A stretch of 64,000 nucleotides of DNA from Thiodiazotropha sp037384445 (GCA_037384445.1 JARRNY010000033.1:1-64000); one strand, 5' to 3'; counted from the stretch's first letter, positions 43,025 to 51,748 are shown. Numbers and translations are program-made. The notes: generated by a model not told the origin, from the sequence alone.

Positions 43025-43372
43025 TCAGAGTATCTCCAGCACGCTTTCCGGCGGTCGACCAATCGCGGCCTTGCCGTTCTTGATGACGATCGGACGCTCG
43101 ATCAGCTTGGGAGTGGCGATCATGGCGTCGATCAACTGCTCGTTGGAGAGGCTGGTATCGTCGAGTCCCTGTTCCTGATACTCCTTCTCTTTGGTACGCA
43201 TCAGCTGGCGCGGCTCCAGGCCCAGCATTTTGAGGATGCGTTTGAGTGTCGCTTTGTCGGGCGGGGTCTTCAGGTACTCCACCACCTCGGGTTCTACGCC
43301 CTGTTCCTGCAGAATCTGCAGGGTCTGGCGCGACTTGCTGCAGCGGGGGTTGTGATAGATCTCTACGCTCAT
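43025..43372 (-). CDS. arsC: Arsenate reductase-like protein ArsC (glutaredoxin-dependent type)
   Basis: 115 residues from the ATG at 43372, with strong ribosome site AGGAGGC. Active-site Cys in HNPRCSKSRQTLQIL (Cys11) and RPIVIKNGKAAIGRPPE near the C-terminus are diagnostic of the ArsC/YfgD group. It sits between tag and wrbA in a same-strand run. No arsR, arsB or acr gene is near, so a YfgD-like housekeeping role is at least as likely as arsenate resistance. Confidence 0.93.
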   Translation of the reverse strand: MSVEIYHNPRCSKSRQTLQILQEQGVEPEVVEYLKTPPDKATLKRILKMLGLEPRQLMRTKEKEYQEQGLDDTSLSNEQLIDAMIATPKLIERPIVIKNGKAAIGRPPESVLEIL

Positions 43373-43505
43373 CGGTTGCCTCCTATGACTCTGGCGCCAT
43401 TGTAACCATCCCCTCTGCTTTGCTCCAGAATGCCGACTGATGGGCGGTTTTGGCCGGTCGACAGATTCATGGGAGGTGTTGCAGACACCGCTCGCGTCTT
43501 CTGAG

Positions 43506-44123
43506 TTATCGCGGGTGTGAAGGGTGTTTGAATCGCTTTCTCGCCTTTTGAGCTTGTTGCCTGATAATGCAGCTTTCGAGATGATCGTTGATAAGTCCCA
43601 TGGCCTGCAGAAAGGCGTAGACGGTGGTTGGGCCGACAAATTTCCAGCCCATTTTTTTCAGGGCTTTCGACAAGGCGATTGACTCTTGCGACTTGGCTGC
43701 GGTTTGAGGTTCAGCCAGCCTGTTTGCAGCTGGTTCGTAGCGCCAGAAAAAATCCGCCAGCGAGCCTTCCCGTTGGATGAGTTCCTGCGCCCGTCGCGCA
43801 TTGTTGATGACCGCCTCGATTTTTCCCCGGTGGCGAACTATTCCTTCATCCTTAAGCAAACGCTCGACGTCATTCTCATTAAAGCGTGCAATTTTGTTGA
43901 AGTCGAAATCGTGAAAAGCCCTGCGAAAATTGTCACGTTTGGCCAGGATGGTGCGCCAGCTCAATCCAGACTGAAAACCCTCAAGACAGAGTTTTTCAAA
44001 CAGTTTTTGGTCGTCATCTACCGGGAATCCCCATTCAGTGTCGTGATAGTGAAGAAACTCGGGTGCGGCGCCGCACCAGCCGCAGCGTGGTTCACCATCG
44101 GGACCGATAAAAAAGCGACTCAT
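43506..44123 (-). CDS. tag: DNA-3-methyladenine glycosylase I
   Basis: 205 residues. Tag signatures are present: RCGWCG (zinc ligand Cys14), YHDTEWGFPVDDDQKLFE with the catalytic Glu, SGLSWRTILAKRDNFRRAF, and the C-terminal NDHLESCIIR supplying the other zinc ligands. It removes 3-methyladenine from alkylated DNA. It lies 23 bases after the YciI-like gene and probably belongs to the TetR-controlled cluster. Confidence 0.95.
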   Translation of the reverse strand: MSRFFIGPDGEPRCGWCGAAPEFLHYHDTEWGFPVDDDQKLFEKLCLEGFQSGLSWRTILAKRDNFRRAFHDFDFNKIARFNENDVERLLKDEGIVRHRGKIEAVINNARRAQELIQREGSLADFFWRYEPAANRLAEPQTAAKSQESIALSKALKKMGWKFVGPTTVYAFLQAMGLINDHLESCIIRQQAQKARKRFKHPSHPR

Positions 44124-44146
44124 CCTCTGCTCCTGTTTTCACCTTG

Positions 44147-44434
44147 CTAGTCGAAAAGAAAATCCAGCCGCGCGTCGGTTTTGTGGGGGGTCAGTTCCAG
44201 GATGTCTGCGGCGACCACATTTTCAGTGACGAAGGGGTCGGCGGCTATACGCTCCTGCAATGCTTCCCGAGTCGTATTGCTAGCCAGGATACCGCCTCCC
44301 AATCCCTGCTGAAGTCCGCCTGTCAATAAAAATACTCCCTCATCAAAGCCGCGCTGAATCCATACGTTATGTGCCCCCATATGTTGACTTGCCAGATGCT
44401 TGTTTTTGGAAAACTTCAGTAGTACGACATACAT
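44147..44434 (-). CDS. YciI-like protein
   Basis: 95 residues with the YCII fold: YVVLLKFSKNKHLASQHMGAHNVWIQRGFDEGVFLLTGGL carries the family His and Asp pair. ADPFVTENVVAADILELTPHKT matches the C-terminal half. Relatives are small hydrolases or dehydrochlorinases. Located between the TetR gene (83-base gap) and tag on the same strand. Confidence 0.88.
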   Translation of the reverse strand: MYVVLLKFSKNKHLASQHMGAHNVWIQRGFDEGVFLLTGGLQQGLGGGILASNTTREALQERIAADPFVTENVVAADILELTPHKTDARLDFLFD

Positions 44435-44517
44435 GGTTCGATTCCTTCAGTGAGATTTCGCGCTTCTGTCCGGTAAATAACGGTGCAGGTTAAAAGAGGT
44501 CTTACGCCGGTTGTCTC

Positions 44518-45087
44518 TTACCTCAAGGTGTACGGAGTGAGCCAATCGAACAGTCGGTTGACCTCCAACTTGATGAATTTTTCATCGTTGAAAGCGTTTG
44601 CCAGGGTGGCGATGCCTTGGCTAAGCGCCAGCAGATGCATTGCAAGCTCATCGGCCTCATCGCTTCTGCCCATTTGTTCGAACTGCCGCCGTAGCCAGAT
44701 GCGAAAGAGTGTGAACAGCTTGTTTGCCTCACCTTGCGAGGGGTGATCAAGCTTGGCCAGCTCGGTGCACAATGTGCCTACCGGACAGCCGTAGCGAATT
44801 ATCTTCGATCTGTTCATGATCAGAATGCTGATAAAACTGTGGATGCGCTCAGCCGGCGTTGTGCCTTCGACTTGCCATTTCTCCAACATCGCCTGAGTCT
44901 TGCTTAGTCGATGGTTGATGACGGCATCGAGTATTTCGTCTTTGGTTTTGAAGTGGTAGTAAAAATTGCCGCGGGAAATATTCACCGCCTCTGCGATATG
45001 AGCAAACGAGGTATGTTCGAAGCCCCGCTGATAAAACAGCTGATCGGCCGCTTCGATGATGTGATCGCGTGTCGATTTACCTGGCAT
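44518..45087 (-). CDS. TetR/AcrR-family transcriptional regulator
   Basis: 189 residues. N-terminal helix-turn-helix (about 24-43): FEHTSFAHIAEAVNISRGNFYYHFKTKDEIL. The ligand domain has the GCPVGTLCTELAKLD block known from LmrA/YxaF-type repressors. The divergent flank carries two near-identical palindromic operators (45154-45171, 45180-45197), 67 bases before its start, so it very probably autoregulates. Its likely targets are yciI and tag downstream, and possibly a plus-strand gene beyond the palindromic element (yihY). Confidence 0.92.
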   Translation of the reverse strand: MPGKSTRDHIIEAADQLFYQRGFEHTSFAHIAEAVNISRGNFYYHFKTKDEILDAVINHRLSKTQAMLEKWQVEGTTPAERIHSFISILIMNRSKIIRYGCPVGTLCTELAKLDHPSQGEANKLFTLFRIWLRRQFEQMGRSDEADELAMHLLALSQGIATLANAFNDEKFIKLEVNRLFDWLTPYTLR

Positions 45088-45153
45088 AGCTATTGATGCG
45101 AGATCTTTCTTTGTGTCGTGTACCTTACTGAGAAGGGCGAGTGAGACGATTGA

Positions 45154-45171
45154 TTAGGTCAACTGTCCTAA
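45154..45171. promoter_or_regulatory. TetR operator, copy 1
   Basis: TTAGGTCAACTGTCCTAA: an 18-base pseudo-palindrome (TTAGGNCA-N2-TGNCCTAA) in the tetR upstream region. Copy 2 at 45180-45197 differs by very few bases and lies in the opposite direction eight bases away. Confidence 0.82.
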
Positions 45172-45179
45172 CGCCAAGC

Positions 45180-45197
45180 CTAGGACAATTGACCTAA
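45180..45197. promoter_or_regulatory. TetR operator, copy 2
   Basis: CTAGGACAATTGACCTAA, the inverted counterpart of the site at 45154. The pair gives a 44-base region of dyad symmetry centred near 45176, ideal for two dimers of the adjacent TetR protein. Confidence 0.82.
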
Positions 45198-45247
45198 TGG
45201 GTCAAGCTGGATTTACGCTCGATCATGATTGATGACGAGGTACACTA

Positions 45248-45448
45248 GTGTGGTGTCTCATATTGTTTGACGATGATAGAAGCCCGCTCAGGCCAGGAGT
45301 CAAGGCGCAATGCGCAGGCAATGGCAGGCCCTTGTCAAGCATGGCAACGCAGGATCCTGGCCTGAGCGGGCTTCCCTTCGGGCGAGACGCTAAGCGGCTA
45401 GCCGCTTAGCGCCTCGCTATCATCGTCAAACAATATGAGACACCACAC
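45248..45448. repeat. 201-bp palindromic (MITE-like) element with perfect 32-bp terminal inverted repeats
   Basis: The ends 45248-45279 and 45417-45448 are perfect inverted copies. Inside them AAGCCCGCTCAGGCCAGGA (45280-45298) pairs with an inverted copy at about 45354-45373. The right half has an extra hairpin around the perfect palindrome GCTAAGCGGCTAGCCGCTTAGC-like block (45389-45410). A 7-base direct repeat ACGAGGT flanks the whole (45235-45241 and 45447-45453), compatible with target duplication though not flush. No open frame. Confidence 0.75.
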
Positions 45449-45508
45449 GAGGTGCTTTGGGTTATATTCCCATCAATCGGATTCAGTGCATGGGAGGGAG
45501 ATCAGAGC

Positions 45509-46750
45509 ATGAATGACGCATCAGACTATTCGGTGGGCCGGTCTCCGCTGCGTCACCTGAGCCCCTTTAGCCGTTTGTTGCTGCACCATTTCAAGCAGGA
45601 TGCGGGTATTCAACATGTGGCTGCGCTCACCTATACCACGCTGCTCTCGCTGGTGCCCCTGATGACGGTGACACTGGCGCTGTTTTCCGTATTCCCCGCT
45701 TCGGAGCGCATGACCCAGCAGGTTGAGGATTTTCTGTTTCAGAATTTTGTCCCGGCGGCAGGGGAGGCGGTGCAGCAGTACTTGAGAAATTTCAGCCAGA
45801 AGGCGGGCAAGCTGACCGGGGTCGGTTTTGTCATTCTGATCGTTGTTGCACTGATGCTGATGAGCAATATCGACAAGGCCTTCAACACCATCTGGCATGT
45901 GCGCCGCAAACGCTCGCCGGTGGCCAAGTTCACCGTCTACTGGGCGATCCTCTCCCTGGGCCCGATCCTGATCGCCTTCAGTGTCGGTGTCACCTCCTAT
46001 CTGGTCTCCATTCCCCTGTTCAGTGATGGAGAGACAGTGATGCTGGTGCGCACCCGTCTGCTCAGCCTGATGCCGGTGGTGATCTCGGCCCTGGCCTTTA
46101 CACTGCTCTATGCGCTGGTCCCAAACCGCGCTGTACCGCTGCGCCATGCTCTGGCCGGTGGGGTAGTGGCAGCGTTGCTCTTCGAACTGGCCAAGCGCGG
46201 CTTTGCACTCTATGTCACTACTTTTCCAACCTATGAAACCATCTATGGCGCCCTGGCGGCGGTACCGATCTTCCTGATCTGGATCTATCTCTCCTGGCTG
46301 GTGACTCTGCTGGGCGCGGAGTTCACCTACTGCCTGGGGATCTACCGTGAGGATTGGCATCAGGCAAAAGATGAAAGGGGAGAGCCGTTTCTCCTGGTGT
46401 TGCGCCTGTTACGCTTACTGCGCCGGGTGCAGCATGCCGGGGGTTCGATGAGTATCAGGGAGTTGAGCCGAGAGCTACCGTCGTCAAACGATGAAGAGAT
46501 CGAATTGGCGCTGCTCAGTCTGCAGGAGGCGCGGCTGGTGAGGCGGGCCGACGACAAGGGCTGGCTGTTGGCACGGGATCTGGGGGAGGTGACTCTGCAA
46601 GAGGTCTATCGATCGGCCCCCTATGTGTTGCCGCCTGCAGTTGCGGTGAGTGAAGAACCGGCTGCCCTGCGCCTGCTCATGGCTCAGTTGGAACAGGATC
46701 TTGATACCCACATGGATCAGCCTCTGGCCTCGCTACTGGGCGAGCCGTGA
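45509..46750 (+). CDS. yihY: YihY/virulence factor BrkB-family membrane protein
   Basis: 413 residues from the ATG at 45509, with ribosome site GGGAGGGAG. Six membrane helices in the first ~280 residues, with the family blocks AALTYTTLLSLVPLMTVTLALFS and IYGALAAVPIFLIWIYLSWLVTLLGAEFTYC. The C-terminal ~130 residues (about 285-400) form a soluble winged-helix-like domain (GGSMSIRELSRELPSSNDEEIELALLSLQEARLV). It is not RNase BN, despite old naming; function unknown. Confidence 0.92.
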   Translation: MNDASDYSVGRSPLRHLSPFSRLLLHHFKQDAGIQHVAALTYTTLLSLVPLMTVTLALFSVFPASERMTQQVEDFLFQNFVPAAGEAVQQYLRNFSQKAGKLTGVGFVILIVVALMLMSNIDKAFNTIWHVRRKRSPVAKFTVYWAILSLGPILIAFSVGVTSYLVSIPLFSDGETVMLVRTRLLSLMPVVISALAFTLLYALVPNRAVPLRHALAGGVVAALLFELAKRGFALYVTTFPTYETIYGALAAVPIFLIWIYLSWLVTLLGAEFTYCLGIYREDWHQAKDERGEPFLLVLRLLRLLRRVQHAGGSMSIRELSRELPSSNDEEIELALLSLQEARLVRRADDKGWLLARDLGEVTLQEVYRSAPYVLPPAVAVSEEPAALRLLMAQLEQDLDTHMDQPLASLLGEP

Positions 46751-46766
46751 GCTGGCTGTTGCCGAT

Positions 46767-48407
46767 TCAGATTGGCTTGACCCGATAGCGCTCGAAGTGG
46801 GCGGTATTCTCGAGCAGCTGCAAGGGGGTGACGGCAGGCGCTGGGATCATCTCCTCCACCCGGTACTCCTGCCCCAAAGCGAAGAATTGTTTGGGCACGA
46901 TAAGGGAGCTGCGATGGGTGTGTCCCTGGTCGATGTAGAGGCCGGGATAGGTCGGGTGCTCCTCTACTTCATCGCTATCGCTTGTTGTCGTTCTGAAGGC
47001 GGATTGCAGGCTCACGGGGACAATTCGTCCCTGCACAAATTGCACGCCTATCTCCAGAATGTTTCCCTGTTGGTTGAGCGCGCGCTTTACGATACCGATC
47101 TTCCAATCGTTGCTGTCCACCTCTGCCTGCAGTCTGATCAACACGACTTCGCCAATCAGTGAAGGCGCTGCCGGGTTCATGTTGAGGTGGAGCGCCACCC
47201 CGGAGCGGCTCTGGTTCGATCGTCTGGCCGTGAGTTGGGGCTTGCGTGGGTCTTGTGCCTGGTGTTGCACTGACGATTGGACCTGGGTCAGGGTGATCTC
47301 GTCATCCGGCGTATCCGTTTGCTCGGTGGTGACTGTCTGATCGAGGGTCAGGTAGCTGTAGATGTGTTGCAGCCCCGTCCACACGTTGACCTGTCCTGAG
47401 GTGGTATGGCGTTCGCTATCCCGTTGCGGACGGATGTGCCAAGACTTGAGCATGCGCGCCAACAGGTTGGTGATCTCCCGAGTTGTCAGTTTGCTCAGGG
47501 TGGGGGGTTTCTGATCCTCAGAACGCTCCAGGTTACGCAGTTGTTGATGGATCTGCTGACTGACCGGATTGAGATCGAAAAGGGTGAAGCGGGGTTGCGC
47601 CAAGGTGTCCAGACCCTCAGGCTCAAACAGACTGGGCGGTACCTCACCGAGGCGGTCGACGACATAGTGGCCGGAACGCTCGACCTCTCGGCTTGGTGGC
47701 TTGAACCGGGCATGAACGGCCAGTTCGTCAAGGTAGTCGAAACAGAGCCGTGGTTCTCCCTCCTGCAAGTGGCAGGGATCGAGCAGACGCAGCAGCAGGA
47801 AGCGGTTGTATTGCTGTTCGATGGTACGCTCGAATGGCTTGTTGTCCCCCTCGTCGACCGGGGAGTGGTTTATCTGCTGCTCCTCGGCATAGGTGCGTAG
47901 GCGCGAGATTTCACGATAGGTGTGGATATCCCGACAGTCGAACTCTTCGCAGGCGTAGAGATACTCCTGCAGGTAGAACCTGATGGCATGGTAGATAGCA
48001 AAGGTGAGCCGCCCCAGGTTCTTTTTATTGGCCTTGTTGCAGAGGCATTCGTTTGCCATGTGGCTGTAGCCATAGGCCATCTCCAGCATCACCCGGCGCA
48101 GGGTTGGGGTCGGCGCAGGTCCCCGGCGACCGCTGCTGCCGTGCAGCAGTCTGACCACGGGGGTGTGATAGACCTCCATCAGCTCATCCCGCTTGCGTAG
48201 CGAGCCGGGATAACGGTTGAGACGGACCAGACTGGTGAGGACCGCTTCAGAGAGTTGCTCAGGGTTGGCAAAGGGCAGGGCAGTGGCCCACTGTCGCAGG
48301 GGAGCTGGATTTGTCTCCACCAATGGATTCTCAAACGGATCCGGCGTCGGTACGTAGAAGAGGGTTGGAGCGCTGGAGCCTTGGCGGTGGGTGAAAAAAT
48401 CGAACAT
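46767..48407 (-). CDS. Large soluble protein with a PilZ-like C-terminal domain
   Basis: 546 residues, without signal peptide or membrane segment. The first ~380 residues match no domain I recognise; they are helical with a conserved-looking YSHMANECLCNKANKKNLGRL block. Residues about 400-480 look like PilZ: RRSNQSRSGVALHL (NxSxxG) then GEVVLIRLQAE and WKIGIVKRALNQQGNILEIGVQF. If real, it would bind c-di-GMP. It is divergent from the tlpA cluster. A yet unnamed domain followed by PilZ is the best description. Confidence 0.72.
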   Translation of the reverse strand: MFDFFTHRQGSSAPTLFYVPTPDPFENPLVETNPAPLRQWATALPFANPEQLSEAVLTSLVRLNRYPGSLRKRDELMEVYHTPVVRLLHGSSGRRGPAPTPTLRRVMLEMAYGYSHMANECLCNKANKKNLGRLTFAIYHAIRFYLQEYLYACEEFDCRDIHTYREISRLRTYAEEQQINHSPVDEGDNKPFERTIEQQYNRFLLLRLLDPCHLQEGEPRLCFDYLDELAVHARFKPPSREVERSGHYVVDRLGEVPPSLFEPEGLDTLAQPRFTLFDLNPVSQQIHQQLRNLERSEDQKPPTLSKLTTREITNLLARMLKSWHIRPQRDSERHTTSGQVNVWTGLQHIYSYLTLDQTVTTEQTDTPDDEITLTQVQSSVQHQAQDPRKPQLTARRSNQSRSGVALHLNMNPAAPSLIGEVVLIRLQAEVDSNDWKIGIVKRALNQQGNILEIGVQFVQGRIVPVSLQSAFRTTTSDSDEVEEHPTYPGLYIDQGHTHRSSLIVPKQFFALGQEYRVEEMIPAPAVTPLQLLENTAHFERYRVKPI

Positions 48408-48618
48408 TCTGGATGCGGTGGATTTCCTGCCGGTTACCGATCAACCAACTATAACATCCAGTTGCCACTGCGCCATCCGGGTTGGCTTGTTTTGTTAAGG
48501 TTTTCCGGAATTGCACTGAATGGAATTTAACCTGAGAATGGCGGTCTGAATCAACATTGAACTGCACCCCTTTTGTTAAGTTAACTTGTTGATAATTAGA
48601 TTAATTCGGAGATCTTGC

Positions 48619-49098
48619 ATGTTGTCTCGGAGACTGTTTTACGCACTTTTTCTGCTCTGCCTCTGTGGCTTGCCCCTCTCAGCGCTGGCAGAACCGGTCG
48701 ATTTCGAGCTGCAAGGTCTCGATGGCAAAACCTATCGCCTGTCCGACTACCGGGGTAAATGGGTGCTGGTCAACTACTGGGCGACCTGGTGTCCCCCCTG
48801 TCGCGAGGAGTTGCCAGAGTTGGAGGTCTTCCATGCGAACCACAAGGACAAGGATGCTGTCGTCTTGGGGGTCGCCATGGAGCGGATCAAAAAAGACCGG
48901 CTGCAGAAGTTTGTCGATGATCAGTTTCTCAGCTATCCCATTCTGATGATGAAGCCGGCGGCGAGTACCGAGTTGGGCAAGGTTCCCGGTCTGCCCACTT
49001 CCTATCTGGTCAATCCGCAGGGAGAATTGGCCGCCCGTCAGGTCGGTCCCGTGACGTTGGAGGATCTGGAAGCCTTCATCAACAAAGGTAAACAGTAG
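48619..49098 (+). CDS. TlpA-like periplasmic thioredoxin
   Basis: 159 residues from the ATG at 48619. Signal peptide (LFYALFLLCLCGLPLSALAE) and one thioredoxin/AhpC-TSA domain with WATWCPPCREELPELE (CPPC about 57-60) and cis-Pro in GLPTSYLVNPQG. Reductase of periplasmic disulfides, often for cytochrome c or sulfur-oxidation proteins. First gene of a five-gene plus-strand run; the next gene starts about 9 bases after its stop. Confidence 0.92.
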   Translation: MLSRRLFYALFLLCLCGLPLSALAEPVDFELQGLDGKTYRLSDYRGKWVLVNYWATWCPPCREELPELEVFHANHKDKDAVVLGVAMERIKKDRLQKFVDDQFLSYPILMMKPAASTELGKVPGLPTSYLVNPQGELAARQVGPVTLEDLEAFINKGKQ

Positions 49099-49107
49099 GT
49101 GACAAGC

Positions 49108-49647
49108 ATGAGGCACGCAATTTTCTGGCTACCGGCTCTTTTGTTCATGGTATTTACCCAGGCGGGTGCGGCGACCCGCGATCCGGGGGAGTACTTCTTC
49201 GATCAGTCCCTGGGCAACTTCAGCGAAGAGCTGCAAGTGGCGAGAGATGAGGGGAAAAAAGGCATCCTGATCATGTTCGAGATGGATGAGTGCCCCTTCT
49301 GCCACCGCATGAAGACCCGGGTGTTGAACCAGGTCGAGGTGCAGGACTACTACAAGGAGCATTTTCTCATCTACGCCGTCGATATCGAGGGTGATGTGGA
49401 GATCAACGATTTTCAGGGCACCCCGATGAAGGAAAAGGACTTCGCCTTCAAACAGCACAAGGTGCGCGCTACACCGGTATTCGGCTTCTTCAACCTCGAC
49501 GGCAAAATGATCACCCGTTTCACCGGCGCCACCAACAACCTGCAGGAGTTCCTCTGGCTGGGCGAGTTCGTGGTCGACGGCCACTATAAAGAGACCAACT
49601 TCACCCGCTACAAACGACAGAAGAAAAAGGAACTCAGACAGCAGTGA
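49108..49647 (+). CDS. SoxW-like thioredoxin-fold protein
   Basis: 179 residues from the ATG at 49108 (a GTG at 49099 is possible). Signal peptide (AIFWLPALLFMVFTQAGAA); thioredoxin-2-like domain with ILIMFEMDECPFCHRMK (CPFC about 67-70) and cis-Pro segment VRATPVFGFFNLDG. SoxW proteins reduce sulfur-oxidation components such as the SoxYZ carrier. No sox genes lie in the window. Overlaps the tolC-like gene by 3 bases. Confidence 0.9.
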   Translation: MRHAIFWLPALLFMVFTQAGAATRDPGEYFFDQSLGNFSEELQVARDEGKKGILIMFEMDECPFCHRMKTRVLNQVEVQDYYKEHFLIYAVDIEGDVEINDFQGTPMKEKDFAFKQHKVRATPVFGFFNLDGKMITRFTGATNNLQEFLWLGEFVVDGHYKETNFTRYKRQKKKELRQQ

Positions 49648-50957
49648 AGAGGGGTTTCTGGCACCTTAGTGTAGTCGCTGGTGCACTGGCATTAATCCTT
49701 GGATTTGCTCAGTCAGCACCCGCAGTGGCTCAGCAGGAACCTCTACCCAGTCCCCTGAGTCTGGCGCAGGCGCTGGCGATTGCTGATCAAGCCCATCCCG
49801 ACCGCTTACTGGCCGATGCGGCACTGGAACAAGCCAGGGCCCGTTACCGACAAGCCGGTGCGGTGGACGATATCGAGTTGGGTTTCACCGCTGAACTACG
49901 TGCGATCGATCCCTCCGAGACCGCCTATTACCAAACCCATAATGACAGCCTGGCGCGACTCAATCTGAGCAAACAACTCTATGATTTCGGTCGCACCGCA
50001 CGCTCGCAGGAGGCCGCCGAGGCGGCGCTCGATTCACGTCAGTGGGCACTGCAGTCGGTGCGTCAACAGCGTCGCCTGGAGGTGATGCAGCGCTTTTTTG
50101 CTGTGCTCCTGGCGGACCTCAAGTATGCGCGTGACAACGAGGCCCTCTCAACGGCCTATATCAGCTACGACCGGGCCGCCAACCGTCAGGAGCTCGGCAA
50201 GGCCTCCGACATCGAGGTGATGGAGCTGGAGAGCCTTTATCAGCAGTCCCGCCGACAGATGATCCTCAGCCGTAATCAGCAGCGCATCACCCGCTCACAA
50301 TTGGCGATCAGTCTCAATCGTCCCAACGATCTGCCGGCCGATCTGGAGGTACCCGATCTGGAGATCGCACCTATCGATCAGGAGTTGGATGCCTGGGTCG
50401 AGCAGGTGTTGCTGGAGAACCCGCATCTGCGCAGTCTGCGCGCCGAGGTGGAAGCTGCACGCAAACAGTTGCAGGCCAGTGAAGCGGAAGACAATCCGGT
50501 ATTGCGTGGTGAGCTGGAAGCGGCTACCTATAAGCGTGAGCTGGGTGGCCGCAATCCACTGACCGCAGCCCTGATCTTCGAGCTGCCGCTCTATACCGGC
50601 AATCGGACCGATGCCAAGGCTGCTGAGCAGCGGGCACTGCTACAGCAGAAAGAGGCTGAGCTGGCGGCCTACGAACTGCAGCTTCATCAACAGGTGCTCG
50701 ATATCTGGATGCAGCTCGATCAGCTGCAGCAGCAGTCGGAGGAGTTGCAGATCACCGCCGATTACCGCGATCTCTATCTGGATCGCAGTCGGACACTCTA
50801 CGAGATGGATATGCAGACTGATCTGGGGGACTCCATGGGTAAGATTGCCGACATCCAGTGGCAGAGAGCACAGAACAGATATGACACCCTGCTGTTGCAG
50901 GCCCGCCTCAAGGCACTGGCGGGCAGATTGATACAGCTTGAGGAGACAACACCATGA
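49644..50957 (+). CDS. TolC-family outer membrane efflux protein
   Basis: 437 residues from the GTG at 49644. Signal peptide (LSVVAGALALILGFAQSAPAVA). Two repeats of alpha-helical/beta segments (about 35-230 and 245-435): LSLAQALAIADQAHPDRLLADAA and the beta strands NLSKQLYDFGR and LIFELPLYTGNRTD. It would form a trimeric outer-membrane channel. The ATG of the adaptor gene overlaps its stop. No inner-membrane pump gene is nearby. Confidence 0.93.
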   Translation: MKRGFWHLSVVAGALALILGFAQSAPAVAQQEPLPSPLSLAQALAIADQAHPDRLLADAALEQARARYRQAGAVDDIELGFTAELRAIDPSETAYYQTHNDSLARLNLSKQLYDFGRTARSQEAAEAALDSRQWALQSVRQQRRLEVMQRFFAVLLADLKYARDNEALSTAYISYDRAANRQELGKASDIEVMELESLYQQSRRQMILSRNQQRITRSQLAISLNRPNDLPADLEVPDLEIAPIDQELDAWVEQVLLENPHLRSLRAEVEAARKQLQASEAEDNPVLRGELEAATYKRELGGRNPLTAALIFELPLYTGNRTDAKAAEQRALLQQKEAELAAYELQLHQQVLDIWMQLDQLQQQSEELQITADYRDLYLDRSRTLYEMDMQTDLGDSMGKIADIQWQRAQNRYDTLLLQARLKALAGRLIQLEETTP

Positions 50958-51748
50958 GAAGTATTGGCACCCACAGGATGGCGCTGTCGGGCCTGTTGAT
51001 CGGCGGTCTGCTGTTAAGCGGGCCCCTGCTTGCACTCGACCTGCAGGGCACTACCGAGTGGGGAGGCCGGGTGATCTTGAGCACCACGGTCAGTGGCATG
51101 GTCAGCAAGGTCAACGTGGCTGTCGGTGACGAAGTGGCGAAGGGAGAGGTGTTGGTGGAGCTCGATCCACGCGGCTATCGCAGCCGCCTGGCGGCGGCAG
51201 AATCCTTGCGTGAGGCCACCCGGCAGTTGAATGAGGAGGCGCGCCGAGAGCTTGATCGTTCTCTCGAGCTCTACGACCGCACCATGCTTTCCGATCATCA
51301 ACGCAAACTCGCTGAGATCGAAGCGGCCAAGGCGGACGCTGCCATGCGTGAGGCGGAGGCGAAGCTGGCGGAGGTCCAGCTTGATCAGGACTACAGTCGC
51401 GTCAACGCCCCCTTCGAGGGTCGTGTTGTGGTCGTGCACGTGCAAGCGGGAGAGACAGTGGTGAACCGGCTCCAGAGCGTACCGCTGGTGACGCTGGTGG
51501 ATCATCGAAAGATGCTGGCCCGCACCCAGGTCGACGAACGAGTCATGAGACGCCTGGCCAAGGGCGATAAAGTACAGATTGGCGTCCGTGGCGTGTGGCT
51601 GGATGGCGTGGTTGCCGCACTCAGCTATGAACCTGTCAGCCAAACAAATGAGGGGGCCAGCTACCAGCTGGACGCCCAATTTTCCCCTGCTGAAGGGATG
51701 GAGTTGCGATCTGGCGAGAAGCTGGTGCTAAGATTGCCGGATGAATGA
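50954..51748 (+). CDS. HlyD/RND-type periplasmic adaptor (membrane fusion) protein
   Basis: 264 residues with N-terminal signal (LSGLLIGGLLLSGPLLALDL). Lipoyl half VILSTTVSGMVSKVNVAVGDEVAKGEVLVEL (about 40-70), a coiled-coil hairpin (about 75-140, REATRQLNEEARRELDRS...AAKADAAMREAEAKLAEV), then the second lipoyl half VNAPFEGRVVVVHVQAGETV and a beta-barrel part. A short, complete adaptor. Overlaps the TolC gene by 4 bases and acyP by 8, so all are co-transcribed. The pump it serves is not encoded here. Confidence 0.9.
   Translation: MRSIGTHRMALSGLLIGGLLLSGPLLALDLQGTTEWGGRVILSTTVSGMVSKVNVAVGDEVAKGEVLVELDPRGYRSRLAAAESLREATRQLNEEARRELDRSLELYDRTMLSDHQRKLAEIEAAKADAAMREAEAKLAEVQLDQDYSRVNAPFEGRVVVVHVQAGETVVNRLQSVPLVTLVDHRKMLARTQVDERVMRRLAKGDKVQIGVRGVWLDGVVAALSYEPVSQTNEGASYQLDAQFSPAEGMELRSGEKLVLRLPDE

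Larger units (their letters stand above)
45088..45508. other. Spacer between tetR and yihY
   Basis: 421 bases without a gene. It contains the twin TetR operator (45154-45197) and the 201-bp palindromic element (45248-45448). The element separates the operator from yihY, whose ribosome site GGGAGGG lies just before 45509. Confidence 0.8.

Noticed and set aside
43025..43372. Arsenic resistance operon
   Set aside because: Only the ArsC-like gene is present; there is no arsR, arsB or acr3, and its neighbours are housekeeping genes.
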